Source: JBCDJG01 sp038748065
GTDB taxonomy: Bacteria > Pseudomonadota > Gammaproteobacteria > Pseudomonadales > Halieaceae
Length of the DNA stretch: 64,000 nucleotides
Direction of reading: 5' to 3'
Assembly: GCA_038748065.1 (NCBI GenBank)
Contig: JBCDJG010000005.1
Location: 1-64,000, forward strand
Shown: positions 23,805 through 32,877 of the stretch, piece after piece
How positions within the stretch are numbered: the first letter of the stretch is position 1
How the letters are laid out: every line of letters begins with the position of its first letter
Position numbers and translations under genes: made by a program
The notes under the pieces: generated by a model
Database searches by the model: none
What the model was told of the DNA's origin: nothing
What the model saw: only the letters and a program-made list of their open reading frames with translations

Positions 23805-24778
23805 CAGGCGGCCTCCCCGCGTCTGGCAGGAACGGGTCTCGGGAGAAAGCCCATGCGCGAGTCATACCAGGGTCTCACCATTAATAGCTCGACGCTGAAG
23901 CCGAGAGCGTCATTGACATACACCACGCTCCAGGCCAACAGTTTCAGCGGACGCCAGTTGCCCCTGGCCCCGTTCGCCAGACAGCGTTTATACGCGGCAT
24001 TGAAGTCGCGCTGGTTGCGAAAGCCCAGTGCGATATTGAGCAAGCCCTGGTCGCTGATGCGGTAGTCATCGGGCCAGGGTTTGCCGATGGGGTCAAGATA
24101 CTGCACCAGTTCCACCAGCATGTCGCCGCTGCGAAGGACGCGGGTTAGCCGATCTGCGCCGGCCAGCCCCCACAAAGCCTCGTGCTCGGGCGCATGCAGT
24201 GTGTGACCCTCCTGCGGCTGCAGTCCAAGAACGTCGCTGAAGAACTCTGTTGATTGTTCGAGGTCTGGCACAGAGATTGTAATGAACCGCGTTGAGACTG
24301 GGATATCTGGCCGCGTTGGTGGCATGGCGAAGGATGCGCAGGGGTCCTGCTCAAGCAGTTCGAGAAGTACGCCTTCGGGGTCGCGCACGCACACACGGCG
24401 CTGCCCTGGAGCGCCCGTTGGCGGCGTGATTGACTCACTGCCCTCAGCCTGGAGTCTGGCCATTACCGTGTCGAAATTGCGAACGTGCAGTCCAACCATG
24501 CCGTAGCCGATATCGCAAAGGCGCCAGTCGTCAGGCATGGGGCGCGTGGTGGGACGCTGGAATTCAAACAGTTCCAATTGAAAGTAGTCCTTCTGATCGA
24601 CCAGCCACCAGCAGGTGCTCGCGGCGCCCGGGATGCCCTGCACCTTTTCCGCGAAGTATCCTCGAAATGCGTCTGTACCACCTGCGGGTTCAAAGCCGAA
24701 AACGCGGCAATACCAGCCGTGGGTGCGTTCGAGATCCATGACACTCATCGCAATCTGATTCATCGGCGTGCAGATCAT
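23804..24778 (-). CDS. VOC superfamily protein with two glyoxalase/dioxygenase modules
   Basis: 324 aa. Two tandem VOC modules: the first starts NQIAMSVMDLERTHGWYC (residues about 6-130), the second VSTRFITISVPDLEQSTEFF (residues about 145-300). Several His/Glu candidates for metal binding are present but the pattern is not enough to assign extradiol dioxygenase, lyase or epimerase activity. It is 8 bp downstream of the cupin gene and overlaps the SDR start by 1 bp. As part of a receptor-sulfatase operon it probably acts on the imported compound. Confidence 0.86.
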   Translation of the reverse strand: MICTPMNQIAMSVMDLERTHGWYCRVFGFEPAGGTDAFRGYFAEKVQGIPGAASTCWWLVDQKDYFQLELFEFQRPTTRPMPDDWRLCDIGYGMVGLHVRNFDTVMARLQAEGSESITPPTGAPGQRRVCVRDPEGVLLELLEQDPCASFAMPPTRPDIPVSTRFITISVPDLEQSTEFFSDVLGLQPQEGHTLHAPEHEALWGLAGADRLTRVLRSGDMLVELVQYLDPIGKPWPDDYRISDQGLLNIALGFRNQRDFNAAYKRCLANGARGNWRPLKLLAWSVVYVNDALGFSVELLMVRPWYDSRMGFLPRPVPARRGEAA

Positions 24779-24786
24779 GGTGGGCC

Positions 24787-25260
24787 TCAGGCGGCTGCGG
24801 GAACAATTTCGACCAAGTCGAGCAGGTCGACCTGGTCGGCCTCGGCCTGGGTCAGGCCCTCCATCGCCTTGAAGTAGGGCAAGTCGAGCTTGATCACCGT
24901 GCCGTCTTCCAGGTAGTTGTCGAGATAGCGGCCGTCCTTGCCGTCGAACACGATGAACAGCTCAGCGCCACGGTCTGACCAGGGCGTGTGTTCGTTACCT
25001 TCGAGCTCGAAGGCGGAGTCTCCCGGGCCAAAGCTGCCTTCGTCATAGGCCCACTCGCCGCTGATGGTATAGGCGACGGCTCGGCAGTAATGATTGTGAC
25101 GGGGCAGACTACTGCCGGGCGCGAAGCGGATCTTTACCACCACGCGATCTCTTTCCTCGTCGACTTTAAGTACCTTGGCCATGACGCCTTCAGCACCCGG
25201 TAGGGGAATACGCAGGTATTCCTGCTCGCTGTCGTGAATCAAGCTCATATCTTGCTGCAT
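24787..25260 (-). CDS. Cupin domain protein
   Basis: 157 aa. Conserved cupin motif 1 is RHNHYCRAVAYTISGEWAYDE and motif 2 lies near GDSAFELEGNEHTPWS; metal ligands would be the histidines of RHNHY, a Glu, and the later His. Resembles small ring-cleavage or sugar-binding cupins such as the dihydroxyacetophenone dioxygenase group; the exact reaction is uncertain. A GGAGAG ribosome site precedes ATG 25260. It is 27 bp downstream of the sulfatase gene and 8 bp before the VOC gene. Confidence 0.82.
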   Translation of the reverse strand: MQQDMSLIHDSEQEYLRIPLPGAEGVMAKVLKVDEERDRVVVKIRFAPGSSLPRHNHYCRAVAYTISGEWAYDEGSFGPGDSAFELEGNEHTPWSDRGAELFIVFDGKDGRYLDNYLEDGTVIKLDLPYFKAMEGLTQAEADQVDLLDLVEIVPAAA

Positions 25261-25287
25261 GTGGTCTCTCCTCTCAGAGTGGGTTAA

Positions 25288-26829
25288 TCACGGGGCTGGC
25301 TTGTACAGACTCTCCATCATCTGATCGACCGTGAACGTTCCAGGGCGTTGCCTCGGTGGGAAGGCCTTGAAGGTCTGGAGGAACTGGCCTACCGAGATCA
25401 TCCCCAGCATGCCGACCGCGTCCACTTTCTTGCCCCACCAGGCGTTATAGGCATTGGAATCTGTGTCTGCGCGCTCGAAGGGATCGCGGCGCATGTGAAA
25501 CAGCTTGGGAATCCGTAACGGCACGAAAGGGTCGCGCCACACGTCGAACCGTTGGGCGCGTTGCTCAGCGAACACCAGCTTCCAGTCGCCAACCCGGGTC
25601 GCCACCAACTGGCCGTCATCGCTGAAGTAGAAGAAGTCTCGCCGCGGGCCCGTGGGCGAACTGCCCGTGAGGTGTGGCAGGAAGTTGTAGCCATCGAGGT
25701 GCACGCGGAACTGTTTATTGCCGGCCCGGTGCCCCGCCTTGAGCTTGCTGGCGATATCATCGTCACCAACGGCGGACATAAGGGTCGGTACCCAGTCCAG
25801 GTGCGACATCACCTGGTTGCTGATCGAGCCGGGCGCAATCTGGCCGGGCCAACGCACCATGGCCGGCACCCGGAAGCCGCCCTCCCAGTTCGTATTTTTC
25901 TCACCGCGGAAGGGTGTGATAGCGGCGTCCGGCCATTGGTTGTAGTGCGGACCATTGTCCGTCGAGTAGATAACAATGGTGTTGTCCTTGATGCCAAGGC
26001 TTTCCAGCTTGTCGAGCATCTGACCAACGTGGCCGTCGTGCTCGACCATGCCGTCGTTGTAAAAACCCTGCCCGGAAGCGCCCAGCTGTGATTCCTTCAC
26101 GTGGGTGAAGTAGTGCATGCGAGTAGAGTTGAACCAGATAAAGAAGGGCTTGTCTTCCTCTTGTGCCCGGTCCATGAATTTCAGGGTCGCCGCAAGAAAT
26201 TCCTCATCGATTGTCTCCATACGCTTGCGCGTTAGGGCGCCGGAGTCTTCGACGGCGCCGTCTGCCGTGCTGCGAATCACGCCCCGCGGACCGAACTGCT
26301 TTGCGTATAGCGGGTTCTTGGGGTAATCCGGATCTTCGGGCGCTTCTTCCGCATTCAGGTGGTAGAGGTTGCCGAAGAACTCGTCGAAGCCATGGTTGGT
26401 TGGCAGGAACTCATCCCGGTCGCCGAGGTGGTTCTTGCCGAACTGGCCGCTGAGGTAGCCGTAGGGTTTTAGCAGCTCGGCCAGGGTTGGATCTTCCGGC
26501 TGTATGCCGATATCTGAGCCGGGGATGCCGACCTTGGTCAGCCCGGTGCGAATCGGGTGCTGGCCCGTGATAAAGGCGGAGCGTCCGGCGGTGCAGCTCT
26601 GCTCGCCGTAGTAGTCAGTGAAGACCATACCCTCGTTAGCGATGCGATCGATGTTCGGGGTCGGGTAACCCATCATGCCCATGTTGTAGCGGCTGATATT
26701 CCAGATGCCGATATCGTCACCCCAAATGACGAGGATATTCGGGCGTTCCGCGGCAGTGCTCAGTCCAGCGAGGAGGGTGAAGACAGCCGCAGCCATTAAC
26801 TGGCTGATACGGCGAGATGTTTTTGACAT
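25288..26829 (-). CDS. Arylsulfatase, periplasmic
   Basis: 513 aa. Signal peptide MSKTSRRISQLMAAAVFTLL...STA; mature protein starts AERPNILVIWGDDIG, a sulfatase hallmark with two metal-binding Asp. The formylglycine motif is CTAGR at Cys79 with Ala in the third position, a known variant of CxPxR/CxSxR. Metal site 2 is in VIYSTDNGPHYN and the following GGFRVPAMVRWPG is standard. It is 17 bp downstream of the TonB-dependent receptor gene, so import and desulfation of a sulfated compound is the obvious reading. Confidence 0.93.
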   Translation of the reverse strand: MSKTSRRISQLMAAAVFTLLAGLSTAAERPNILVIWGDDIGIWNISRYNMGMMGYPTPNIDRIANEGMVFTDYYGEQSCTAGRSAFITGQHPIRTGLTKVGIPGSDIGIQPEDPTLAELLKPYGYLSGQFGKNHLGDRDEFLPTNHGFDEFFGNLYHLNAEEAPEDPDYPKNPLYAKQFGPRGVIRSTADGAVEDSGALTRKRMETIDEEFLAATLKFMDRAQEEDKPFFIWFNSTRMHYFTHVKESQLGASGQGFYNDGMVEHDGHVGQMLDKLESLGIKDNTIVIYSTDNGPHYNQWPDAAITPFRGEKNTNWEGGFRVPAMVRWPGQIAPGSISNQVMSHLDWVPTLMSAVGDDDIASKLKAGHRAGNKQFRVHLDGYNFLPHLTGSSPTGPRRDFFYFSDDGQLVATRVGDWKLVFAEQRAQRFDVWRDPFVPLRIPKLFHMRRDPFERADTDSNAYNAWWGKKVDAVGMLGMISVGQFLQTFKAFPPRQRPGTFTVDQMMESLYKPAP

Positions 26830-26846
26830 GCGTCGTCCTCCTTAAA

Positions 26847-29246
26847 CTAGAACTGGTAGCGCGCCTGGATGGCGATCGAGCGGGGCCGCTCAGGCACCGC
26901 AAAGTAGGAGTTGCTGGCCGTAAGGGCGACGTCGTTACGCCAGACCTGAGTTTTTTCGTCCGTCAGGTTTTTGCCAACCAGGGCCACAGACCAGGTGTCT
27001 TCTGCGTTGGCCAGCGCCAGCCGGGCGTTGATCCGGGTAGCGGAGTCATGCAGCGTGTTGGGGTCGAGGTCCAGTGCCGAATAAAACTCGTCGGTGTAGT
27101 TCACATCCACCGTCATACGGAATTCCAGCGAATCGGAGATGGGCGTGAAGTAGTCCAGATTCACGTTGGCGCTCCATTCAGGCGAGAACAGCAACGTTTC
27201 GCCACTCAGGTCCTGTCCGCCACTTTCGCCCGGGGCGATGTTGCTGCCGTCATCGCGCAGGCAGCCCGGATTGTTCACCGGGTCAGTGCTCTGCGGCACC
27301 GTGCAGGTCGCGCCTAGGAATTCATCGTAGGTGGCATCCAGGTAGGCAATAGAGCCACCCAGCGTCAGGGATGGGGTGAGCGCCCAGCGGCCATCGATTT
27401 CCAGGCCCTGGCTTATTGCCTCCCCGGCGTTGCCAACCCGGAACACATCGCCCACCAGGGAGCTGACCTGAAGATCCTCGTACTCCATGCGGAACACGGC
27501 GAAGTTGAGCGTGGCTGCGCCATCTGCGAGGCCCATTTTGGCGCCCACTTCGTAGGCAATCACGGTCTCTTCGTCGTATTCGATCTCGTCGGCGGTAATA
27601 CCTGTCTCGATCACGCCACCATCGGGCTCGCCGGTAAACAGGTTGCCAGTGCGCACGGTTTCGCCCGCGTTGCTGTAGGCTTCGTCATAGCCCCCGCCCT
27701 TGAAGCCGGTACTGACGCTCGCATACAGCATGGTGTCCTCGCCCACATCCCACTGTAGATTAGCGGACCATGTCACTTCTTCCTCGGTACGTTTCAGATC
27801 GGTGAAACTGTGGCTCCGCAGGTCGCCGATCAGGATGCCGCTAGCCGGGTTTGTATATACGATCAGTTCCGGTGAGCCCAGGCTGGTGCCGCGGGCGCCG
27901 AGAACGCCGCGGCTGTCGGTCACTTTGTCGAGAGTCTTCTCTTCCTCGTTATAGCGCAGGCCCAGCGTGCCACGGAAGCTATCGGTGATGTTCCAGGTGG
28001 CCTGGCCAAAGACCGCCCATGACGTCGACTCCTGATCAAAGACCGTTGGCCTCCCCTCTCCCAGACCGATGAGGTCGGCAACGGCCGTAGGACCTGACAA
28101 TGCAAAATCCAGCGCATCGTTGAAACGGCTGATATCCAGCTCGGAGGCCTGGTAATAAGCGCCCGCGATCCAGTCGAGCGTCTCGCCCCCGGGCGAGACA
28201 AAACGCAGCTCCTGGCTTAGCTGCTCGTAGTCTTCGCTCAGTTCGCGGTTCAGACTGGGCGTCGCGGCGATATCGCTGTTGGCGTTACTTTCCAGTTCGT
28301 ACTGTGAAAACGCGGTAACGGAGGTGAAGGTGGCAAAGTCCAGTTCCCAGTCCAGGGTGGCTTTGAGCGTGTCGGTGCGCGTGTCACGTATGTCGGAGTA
28401 GTCTTGAGCGCCCTCATCTCGTTCATCAATGATAGGGAAGGGCCTGTCGCCCTGGAAATTTAGGGGCTGGTCGGACTGGTATACGACGCTGGGGGCGGCG
28501 CTGGTTTCGAAATCGCCATATTCATATTTCAGCCAGAGTTCGGCGCGATCGGAGATATCCCACAACACGCCGCCGCGTATGAACAGGTTGTCCATGTCGG
28601 GGCCCTCTTCGTCCAGCGCCCGGTTATCCCACCAGCCGTCCATGCCTTCGTAGCGCACGGCAAGGCGCCCGGCAACGCGCTCGCTGAGGCCGCCGGAAAC
28701 GATGCCGGTGTAAACCTGCTCGCCGTGATCCGGATCCCATAGGGCCTCAACCCGGCCGCTCAGCTCCTGGGTAGGCTTGTTGGTAGAAATGTTGACCGCG
28801 CCGCCGATCGTGTTCTTGCCAAACAGAATGCCCTGCGGCCCTTTCAGGACCTCAACGCGTGCCAGGTCCAGGGTGATTGGCACGTTGGCCAGTGCGCCCC
28901 TGCCGGAGTAGACCCGATCAATGTACATGCCAACCGACTGCTCGAAGCCGGCGTTGGTGCCAGAGCCGACGCCGCGGATAAACAGGTTAGGGGTTGCACG
29001 GCCCTGGTTGATATTCACGTTGGGGATGAACTGGGTGAGTTCCTCGAGGTCGAGAATGCCGAGATCGTCCATTTTTTCGCCGCTCATGGCTGCGACGGCA
29101 ATGGGTACGTCCTGGAGGCTCTGTGTCCGCAACTGGGCGGTCACGACTACCTCCTCCAGCTGCGGTGACTGTGCGCTGGCCGGGTAGCTGGGAAGCAGGG
29201 CTAGTGCCAAGGCTGAGAGAGTGAATCGGCTTGCGTGTGTGTGCAT
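26847..29246 (-). CDS. TonB-dependent outer-membrane receptor
   Basis: 799 aa. Signal peptide through about residue 25 (SALALALLPSYPASA), a TonB-box-like LEEVVVTAQ, plug domain (DVPIAVAAMSGEKMDD, FIPNVNINQGRATPNLFIRG, VLKGPQGILFGKNTIGGAVN), then a long beta-barrel ending SIAIQARYQF with the terminal aromatic expected for BAM insertion. Subtype looks like the receptors of sphingomonads and marine gammaproteobacteria that import aromatic, steroid or glycan-like compounds. First gene of a six-gene operon; phased direct repeats lie 69-102 bp upstream. Confidence 0.95.
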   Translation of the reverse strand: MHTHASRFTLSALALALLPSYPASAQSPQLEEVVVTAQLRTQSLQDVPIAVAAMSGEKMDDLGILDLEELTQFIPNVNINQGRATPNLFIRGVGSGTNAGFEQSVGMYIDRVYSGRGALANVPITLDLARVEVLKGPQGILFGKNTIGGAVNISTNKPTQELSGRVEALWDPDHGEQVYTGIVSGGLSERVAGRLAVRYEGMDGWWDNRALDEEGPDMDNLFIRGGVLWDISDRAELWLKYEYGDFETSAAPSVVYQSDQPLNFQGDRPFPIIDERDEGAQDYSDIRDTRTDTLKATLDWELDFATFTSVTAFSQYELESNANSDIAATPSLNRELSEDYEQLSQELRFVSPGGETLDWIAGAYYQASELDISRFNDALDFALSGPTAVADLIGLGEGRPTVFDQESTSWAVFGQATWNITDSFRGTLGLRYNEEEKTLDKVTDSRGVLGARGTSLGSPELIVYTNPASGILIGDLRSHSFTDLKRTEEEVTWSANLQWDVGEDTMLYASVSTGFKGGGYDEAYSNAGETVRTGNLFTGEPDGGVIETGITADEIEYDEETVIAYEVGAKMGLADGAATLNFAVFRMEYEDLQVSSLVGDVFRVGNAGEAISQGLEIDGRWALTPSLTLGGSIAYLDATYDEFLGATCTVPQSTDPVNNPGCLRDDGSNIAPGESGGQDLSGETLLFSPEWSANVNLDYFTPISDSLEFRMTVDVNYTDEFYSALDLDPNTLHDSATRINARLALANAEDTWSVALVGKNLTDEKTQVWRNDVALTASNSYFAVPERPRSIAIQARYQF

Positions 29247-29314
29247 GGTGATTCCTGCTATCTATGATTATTCGAATATGGGCCCAGCTTACGTCAGGCG
29301 TGATTGAAAACTTA

Positions 29315-29348
29315 TTATTTGGCGACATATATTTGTTATTTGGCGACA
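29315..29348. promoter_or_regulatory. Two identical 13-bp direct repeats spaced 21 bp, upstream of the receptor operon
   Basis: TTATTTGGCGACA occurs exactly at 29315-29327 and 29336-29348, start-to-start distance 21 bp, i.e. on the same helix face. It lies 69-102 bp before the receptor start and just after the epimerase stop. A related pair precedes the second operon (32304-32337). Geometry fits AraC-family half-sites. Confidence 0.75.
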
Positions 29349-29352
29349 AGGT

Positions 29353-30342
29353 TCAGATCAGGGCCTGCTCCTCTGCCCAGGCCTGCGTTCTCTGCATTCC
29401 CTCGTCGAGGGCTATCAGGGGCGTATATCCCAGCTCGCGGCTCGCCTTCTCGATGGAGTAGCTGCCGCGACGCGACAGCATATCGATCGTTCCGCGACCC
29501 AGATCTGTGGTGCCACCGAACAGCTCTGTGACTCTGCATGCGCTTTCCGCAAGGAGCAGGGCGACTGGCGTACTGACGCGGCGTAGCGGCGCGCCATGCA
29601 ACATGGCTGCGTGATATCCAAAAAAGGTCTCGCAGGTGACACCCGGCCCGCCGCCGATGTTGTAAATCTGACCGGCGGCGCCGCTTTGCCCTGCCGCCTG
29701 CACTATGCCATCGATGAGGTCGTCGACATAAACCGGGCTGAAAATGCCCTGCCCATGCGCGGGCAGCAGAAAGCGATTGGCCTGCATCATTTGCAATGGT
29801 GCAATGACCCAGGGCCGTGAACCGGGCCCGTAAACGTCGCCTGGTCGGATAATGGTACAGTCCATGCGCTGCGCGCTGTGACAGGCGAGGGTCGCATGTT
29901 CACTGGCGATTTTCGTGTCGACGTAGCTGTTACCGATCGGCTTCAGGGGCCAGTCTTCGGCCACATTGTCGGGGAAGTCGAAACCGTAGGCCGCCACTGA
30001 GGACAGGTGTATGAAGCGCTGTACCCCTGCCTCTGCGCTGGCGCGCAGCAGTTCGGCCGTGGCTTTGACATTGACGCGCCAGGCGTCAGCCATGCTGGCG
30101 GTATTGGTGACCAGTGCCGCTGTATGCAGCACAAGATCGCAGCCCTTAAGCAAGTGCTGCCACTCACCCGGCCGGGTAAAGTCTGCGCCGGCCACCTTCC
30201 AGTCCGGTGCAGAATGCAGGTCCACGCCACAGATGTTAGCCCCCAGCTCGCGGTAGCGAACCATCAGGGCTCTACCAATGAAGCCGTTGCCGCCGCTGAC
30301 AAAGACGCGCTCAGGTAGGGTGTCCGGTTGCGGGCGTGCCAT
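29353..30342 (-). CDS. NAD-dependent epimerase/dehydratase (extended SDR)
   Basis: 329 aa. The cofactor loop VFVSGGNGFIGRALM is at residues 13-27, HTAALVTNTASMADAWRVN is the usual second motif, and SYVDTKIASEHA carries the Tyr-x3-Lys pair. PGDVYGPGSRPWV and YNIGGGPGVT follow the family pattern. It resembles the 3-beta-hydroxysteroid dehydrogenase/nucleotide-sugar epimerase group; no transmembrane tail. The start lies 6 bp after the stop of the DUF3604 gene, so the two form a small operon. Confidence 0.9.
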   Translation of the reverse strand: MARPQPDTLPERVFVSGGNGFIGRALMVRYRELGANICGVDLHSAPDWKVAGADFTRPGEWQHLLKGCDLVLHTAALVTNTASMADAWRVNVKATAELLRASAEAGVQRFIHLSSVAAYGFDFPDNVAEDWPLKPIGNSYVDTKIASEHATLACHSAQRMDCTIIRPGDVYGPGSRPWVIAPLQMMQANRFLLPAHGQGIFSPVYVDDLIDGIVQAAGQSGAAGQIYNIGGGPGVTCETFFGYHAAMLHGAPLRRVSTPVALLLAESACRVTELFGGTTDLGRGTIDMLSRRGSYSIEKASRELGYTPLIALDEGMQRTQAWAEEQALI

Positions 30343-30348
30343 GTGACG

Positions 30349-32226
30349 TCAGGCCGGGTCCGGACGGTACCAGATGGGCGATGTGTAGGCGCGCTCTACG
30401 GTCGTCATAGCAACTGTCTCGTCAAAGGCTGCCCCTAGCCTCGCGGCGTCGTAGGCGGTCCAACGCGGTGTGGGTATCTCCAGTACGCGCAGGTAGTAGA
30501 AGGACGACTGCGAGGGATCAAAATCCGGATCCCGCCAAACGCCGGCCAAGTGGGCGCTGCCGATGGCGTTGGTCCACGTCGCCGTGGTGAGGTCGACGGT
30601 GCTGCCAACGGGCGGCAGTTCGCCGTCTTCACCAATTTCCCGCGCTCCTGACCAGACGACGTCAAAAACCTGCTCATGGGTTTTGCCTGTTTCGTCTATC
30701 CAGCCTTTGACCACCTGAATACGATCGAGATTGGCACCAATAGCATCTTTGCTTGCTGCGACCAGGAACGTGGCTGATTTGCCTGCCGGTGCTTGATTGA
30801 GAGCACCGCCCATGGGCACACCAGATGCGTAGCCGCGTCTTGCGATATCCGGTGCCACGGCGTCCCCGGGGCTAAAGTCCCAGCCGCCGAAAAAGCGTAC
30901 TGTGATTCGCGGCCCGGTCGTGGCGTAAACCTCGCGGCGCTTGATGGCGTCCCACAGGCTGGCGCGGTCATTGGCCTGCGCCCAGACGGCGGCGTAACCG
31001 CTGGCGGCCTGTTGCCAACCTTTCACTACGGTCTTGCCGCCGCGGCCCATCACATGCTCACCGCGCTGGGGTGTTGGCTCTACACCGCTGTGCTTGCCGA
31101 AAAAGTTGTTCTCAGCAACGGCCGCCAGCGCGGTGTGCGAATCTGTCGACCCAATCATGCCGAAAGCGTAGGGGTTGGTGCCCAGTTCTGATTCGAGCTT
31201 CAGGCCGGTCTGCAGCGCCGGCCGCGCGTACTCGAAGCGCAGCATGTCAGGCGTCTTGGGAACGCCTTCGAAGTTGCCGAAATCCCAGGTTTCATAACTG
31301 GCGAAGGGGTCCTGCGGTGACAGGGCCGGGTGCGCCTCGCCATCGCCCTTGATCTGGGTAACTTCGACGACCGGCTCCCAGCGGCTGCGACGGCGCACAT
31401 AGCGCTCGTCTACGGACTCACCACCGTAGCGTTCGGCATCGGGGAACATCAAACCGTTGCTGAGATTTCCGTTGTGTGGAATTGCCAGTACCTGGCCGCC
31501 GGTATCCCGTTCGTAGTTCTCCAGCGTATCCCACAGTTCATCCGGCTGAGCATGACCTCTGCTCGACAGTGGCAGCGCCTGTCCCACGCGGTCGCGGCCA
31601 TCTCGAAACACGACAACCCTGTGCAGATTGCTGCCGCCCGGCGCGGAGGTCCACTCATAGCCCAGTAGGGTGGTGAAGACGCCGGGTCTATTGTGGCTTT
31701 CGGCACTGGCGAGGGACTGCTGCCAGACGGTGGCTTTGAGCTCGTCATCCGCGGCGGCATTGAGCTTGCTGAAGGCCGTCTGGCGTGTGGCGCGGTCGAG
31801 GAAGAGGCGTCTGAACGCGATCTGCTGCTCGCGGCTGCCGTGGAGCATCCGGTGCCAATAGCGCACCTCGTCATCGGCCAACATTCTGGGATCGCCCGCC
31901 GCAACAAGATTCATCAGGCCTAGAGACTCGGCGTGGTCTGCTAGGACAACAAAATCCAGTGGGCGAGACAGGCGCGCCTTCAGTCCGCCCGAGGTTTCGA
32001 CGTTCTCGCCAGCGGCGAAGCGGAAGGCTTGATCGGGCCCAAGCGTGACGCCCAGGCCAAAGGCGTCGCTGGACAGGCTGGAGTGGAGATGGGTGTCGCC
32101 CCAAAAAAGACGGGTGCTTGGCGCTTCGCCGCCATAGGGGGAGTAGGAATGGGCCGCTGCTGATACTGCAAGCCCTAGCGCGAGACTGGCGGCCTTACTG
32201 ATGCCCGGGATGGCTCGTTCGATCAT
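30349..32226 (-). CDS. DUF3604 domain protein, PHP-like metal site (copy B)
   Basis: 625 aa with signal peptide MIERAIPGISKAASLALGLA...AAA, so exported, here without a lipobox. The N-terminal domain begins LFWGDTHLHSSLSSDAFGLG and contains FVVLADHAESLGL, parallel to copy A at 21086. Shared later blocks: IPHNGNLSNG, IGSTDSHTA, KRREVYATTGPRI and TVERAYTSPIWY at the end. The paired histidines and DHxE suggest a metal-dependent hydrolase, function not established. It heads an operon with the epimerase behind its own phased repeats. Confidence 0.87.
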   Translation of the reverse strand: MIERAIPGISKAASLALGLAVSAAAHSYSPYGGEAPSTRLFWGDTHLHSSLSSDAFGLGVTLGPDQAFRFAAGENVETSGGLKARLSRPLDFVVLADHAESLGLMNLVAAGDPRMLADDEVRYWHRMLHGSREQQIAFRRLFLDRATRQTAFSKLNAAADDELKATVWQQSLASAESHNRPGVFTTLLGYEWTSAPGGSNLHRVVVFRDGRDRVGQALPLSSRGHAQPDELWDTLENYERDTGGQVLAIPHNGNLSNGLMFPDAERYGGESVDERYVRRRSRWEPVVEVTQIKGDGEAHPALSPQDPFASYETWDFGNFEGVPKTPDMLRFEYARPALQTGLKLESELGTNPYAFGMIGSTDSHTALAAVAENNFFGKHSGVEPTPQRGEHVMGRGGKTVVKGWQQAASGYAAVWAQANDRASLWDAIKRREVYATTGPRITVRFFGGWDFSPGDAVAPDIARRGYASGVPMGGALNQAPAGKSATFLVAASKDAIGANLDRIQVVKGWIDETGKTHEQVFDVVWSGAREIGEDGELPPVGSTVDLTTATWTNAIGSAHLAGVWRDPDFDPSQSSFYYLRVLEIPTPRWTAYDAARLGAAFDETVAMTTVERAYTSPIWYRPDPA

Positions 32227-32303
32227 TGCGGGACCTGCTGACGCTCGTTTGAATTATTCGATCAGAGGTCCGACGATACGCGTGACAGGAGCGCTGAAAT
32301 TGC

Positions 32304-32337
32304 TTTTTTCACGACAAATACTTATTAAAAGGCGACA
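32304..32337. promoter_or_regulatory. Degenerate 13-bp direct repeats spaced 21 bp, upstream of DUF3604 copy B
   Basis: TTTTTTCACGACA (32304-32316) and TTAAAAGGCGACA (32325-32337) each match TTATTTGGCGACA at 10 of 13 positions and are again 21 bp apart. They lie 78-111 bp before the start at 32226. A TCGAATAAT sequence (minus strand) occurs downstream of the repeats at both promoters at nearly the same distance. Confidence 0.65.
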
Positions 32338-32411
32338 TTCATTGGCCCAAATAAGAAGCATTCGCATATACAGTGATTCCTGACGCTGCTATATTCTCGA
32401 AGGTCAAAGCA

Positions 32412-32840
32412 GTGAGATACGAGGACGCTTGGCACATGGACGGTGAAATGCAGCCAGAAGTCGAAGTCGGCCTGAACCAGGACCAGGTCTTGCCTTTGCT
32501 GCAGGCGCTGGCCGGCTGGGGTGACCTGGTCACGATCATCTTCAGCGGTGGCAGCATTTTTGAGTATAAGGGGCCATTTCCGAAGGGCGCTGTGGCGGAG
32601 GGTTACTACAACCTCAATGGTCCAACGCCGGGCTTACACGGCCATTTGCGCCTGGACAGGCTGCTGAGCGTTCGCTTTCAGGACCGGGCTCACCGCGGCC
32701 GCCCCAGCTACGCCTTTGTATTCGAAGACAACGCCGGCGAAACGGCCTTCAAGGTATTCCTGGGTCGCGATGCCGAGGGCGAGGTGCTGCCGCAGCAGCT
32801 CTCGGAGTTTCAGCGAATTCGGTCGGAGTTAAGAGTCTAG
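32412..32840 (+). CDS. hutX: Haem utilisation protein, HutX/ChuX family
   Basis: 142 aa from GTG 32412, chosen for GAAGG 8 bp upstream; an in-frame GTG at 32373 adds 13 residues but has a poor ribosome site. Family segments are LAGWGDLVTIIFSGGSIFEY, KGPFPKG, GYYNL, GLHGHLRLD and AFKVFLGRDAEG, matching HutX/ChuX cytosolic haem carriers that pass haem to HutZ. The N-terminal 30-35 residues of the E. coli and Vibrio proteins are missing, so it may be a shortened form. The hutZ-like gene follows after 37 bp. Confidence 0.85.
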   Translation: MRYEDAWHMDGEMQPEVEVGLNQDQVLPLLQALAGWGDLVTIIFSGGSIFEYKGPFPKGAVAEGYYNLNGPTPGLHGHLRLDRLLSVRFQDRAHRGRPSYAFVFEDNAGETAFKVFLGRDAEGEVLPQQLSEFQRIRSELRV

Positions 32841-32877
32841 ACGTCCCACGGGTCAAGGCACAGAGTCGAGGAAACCC

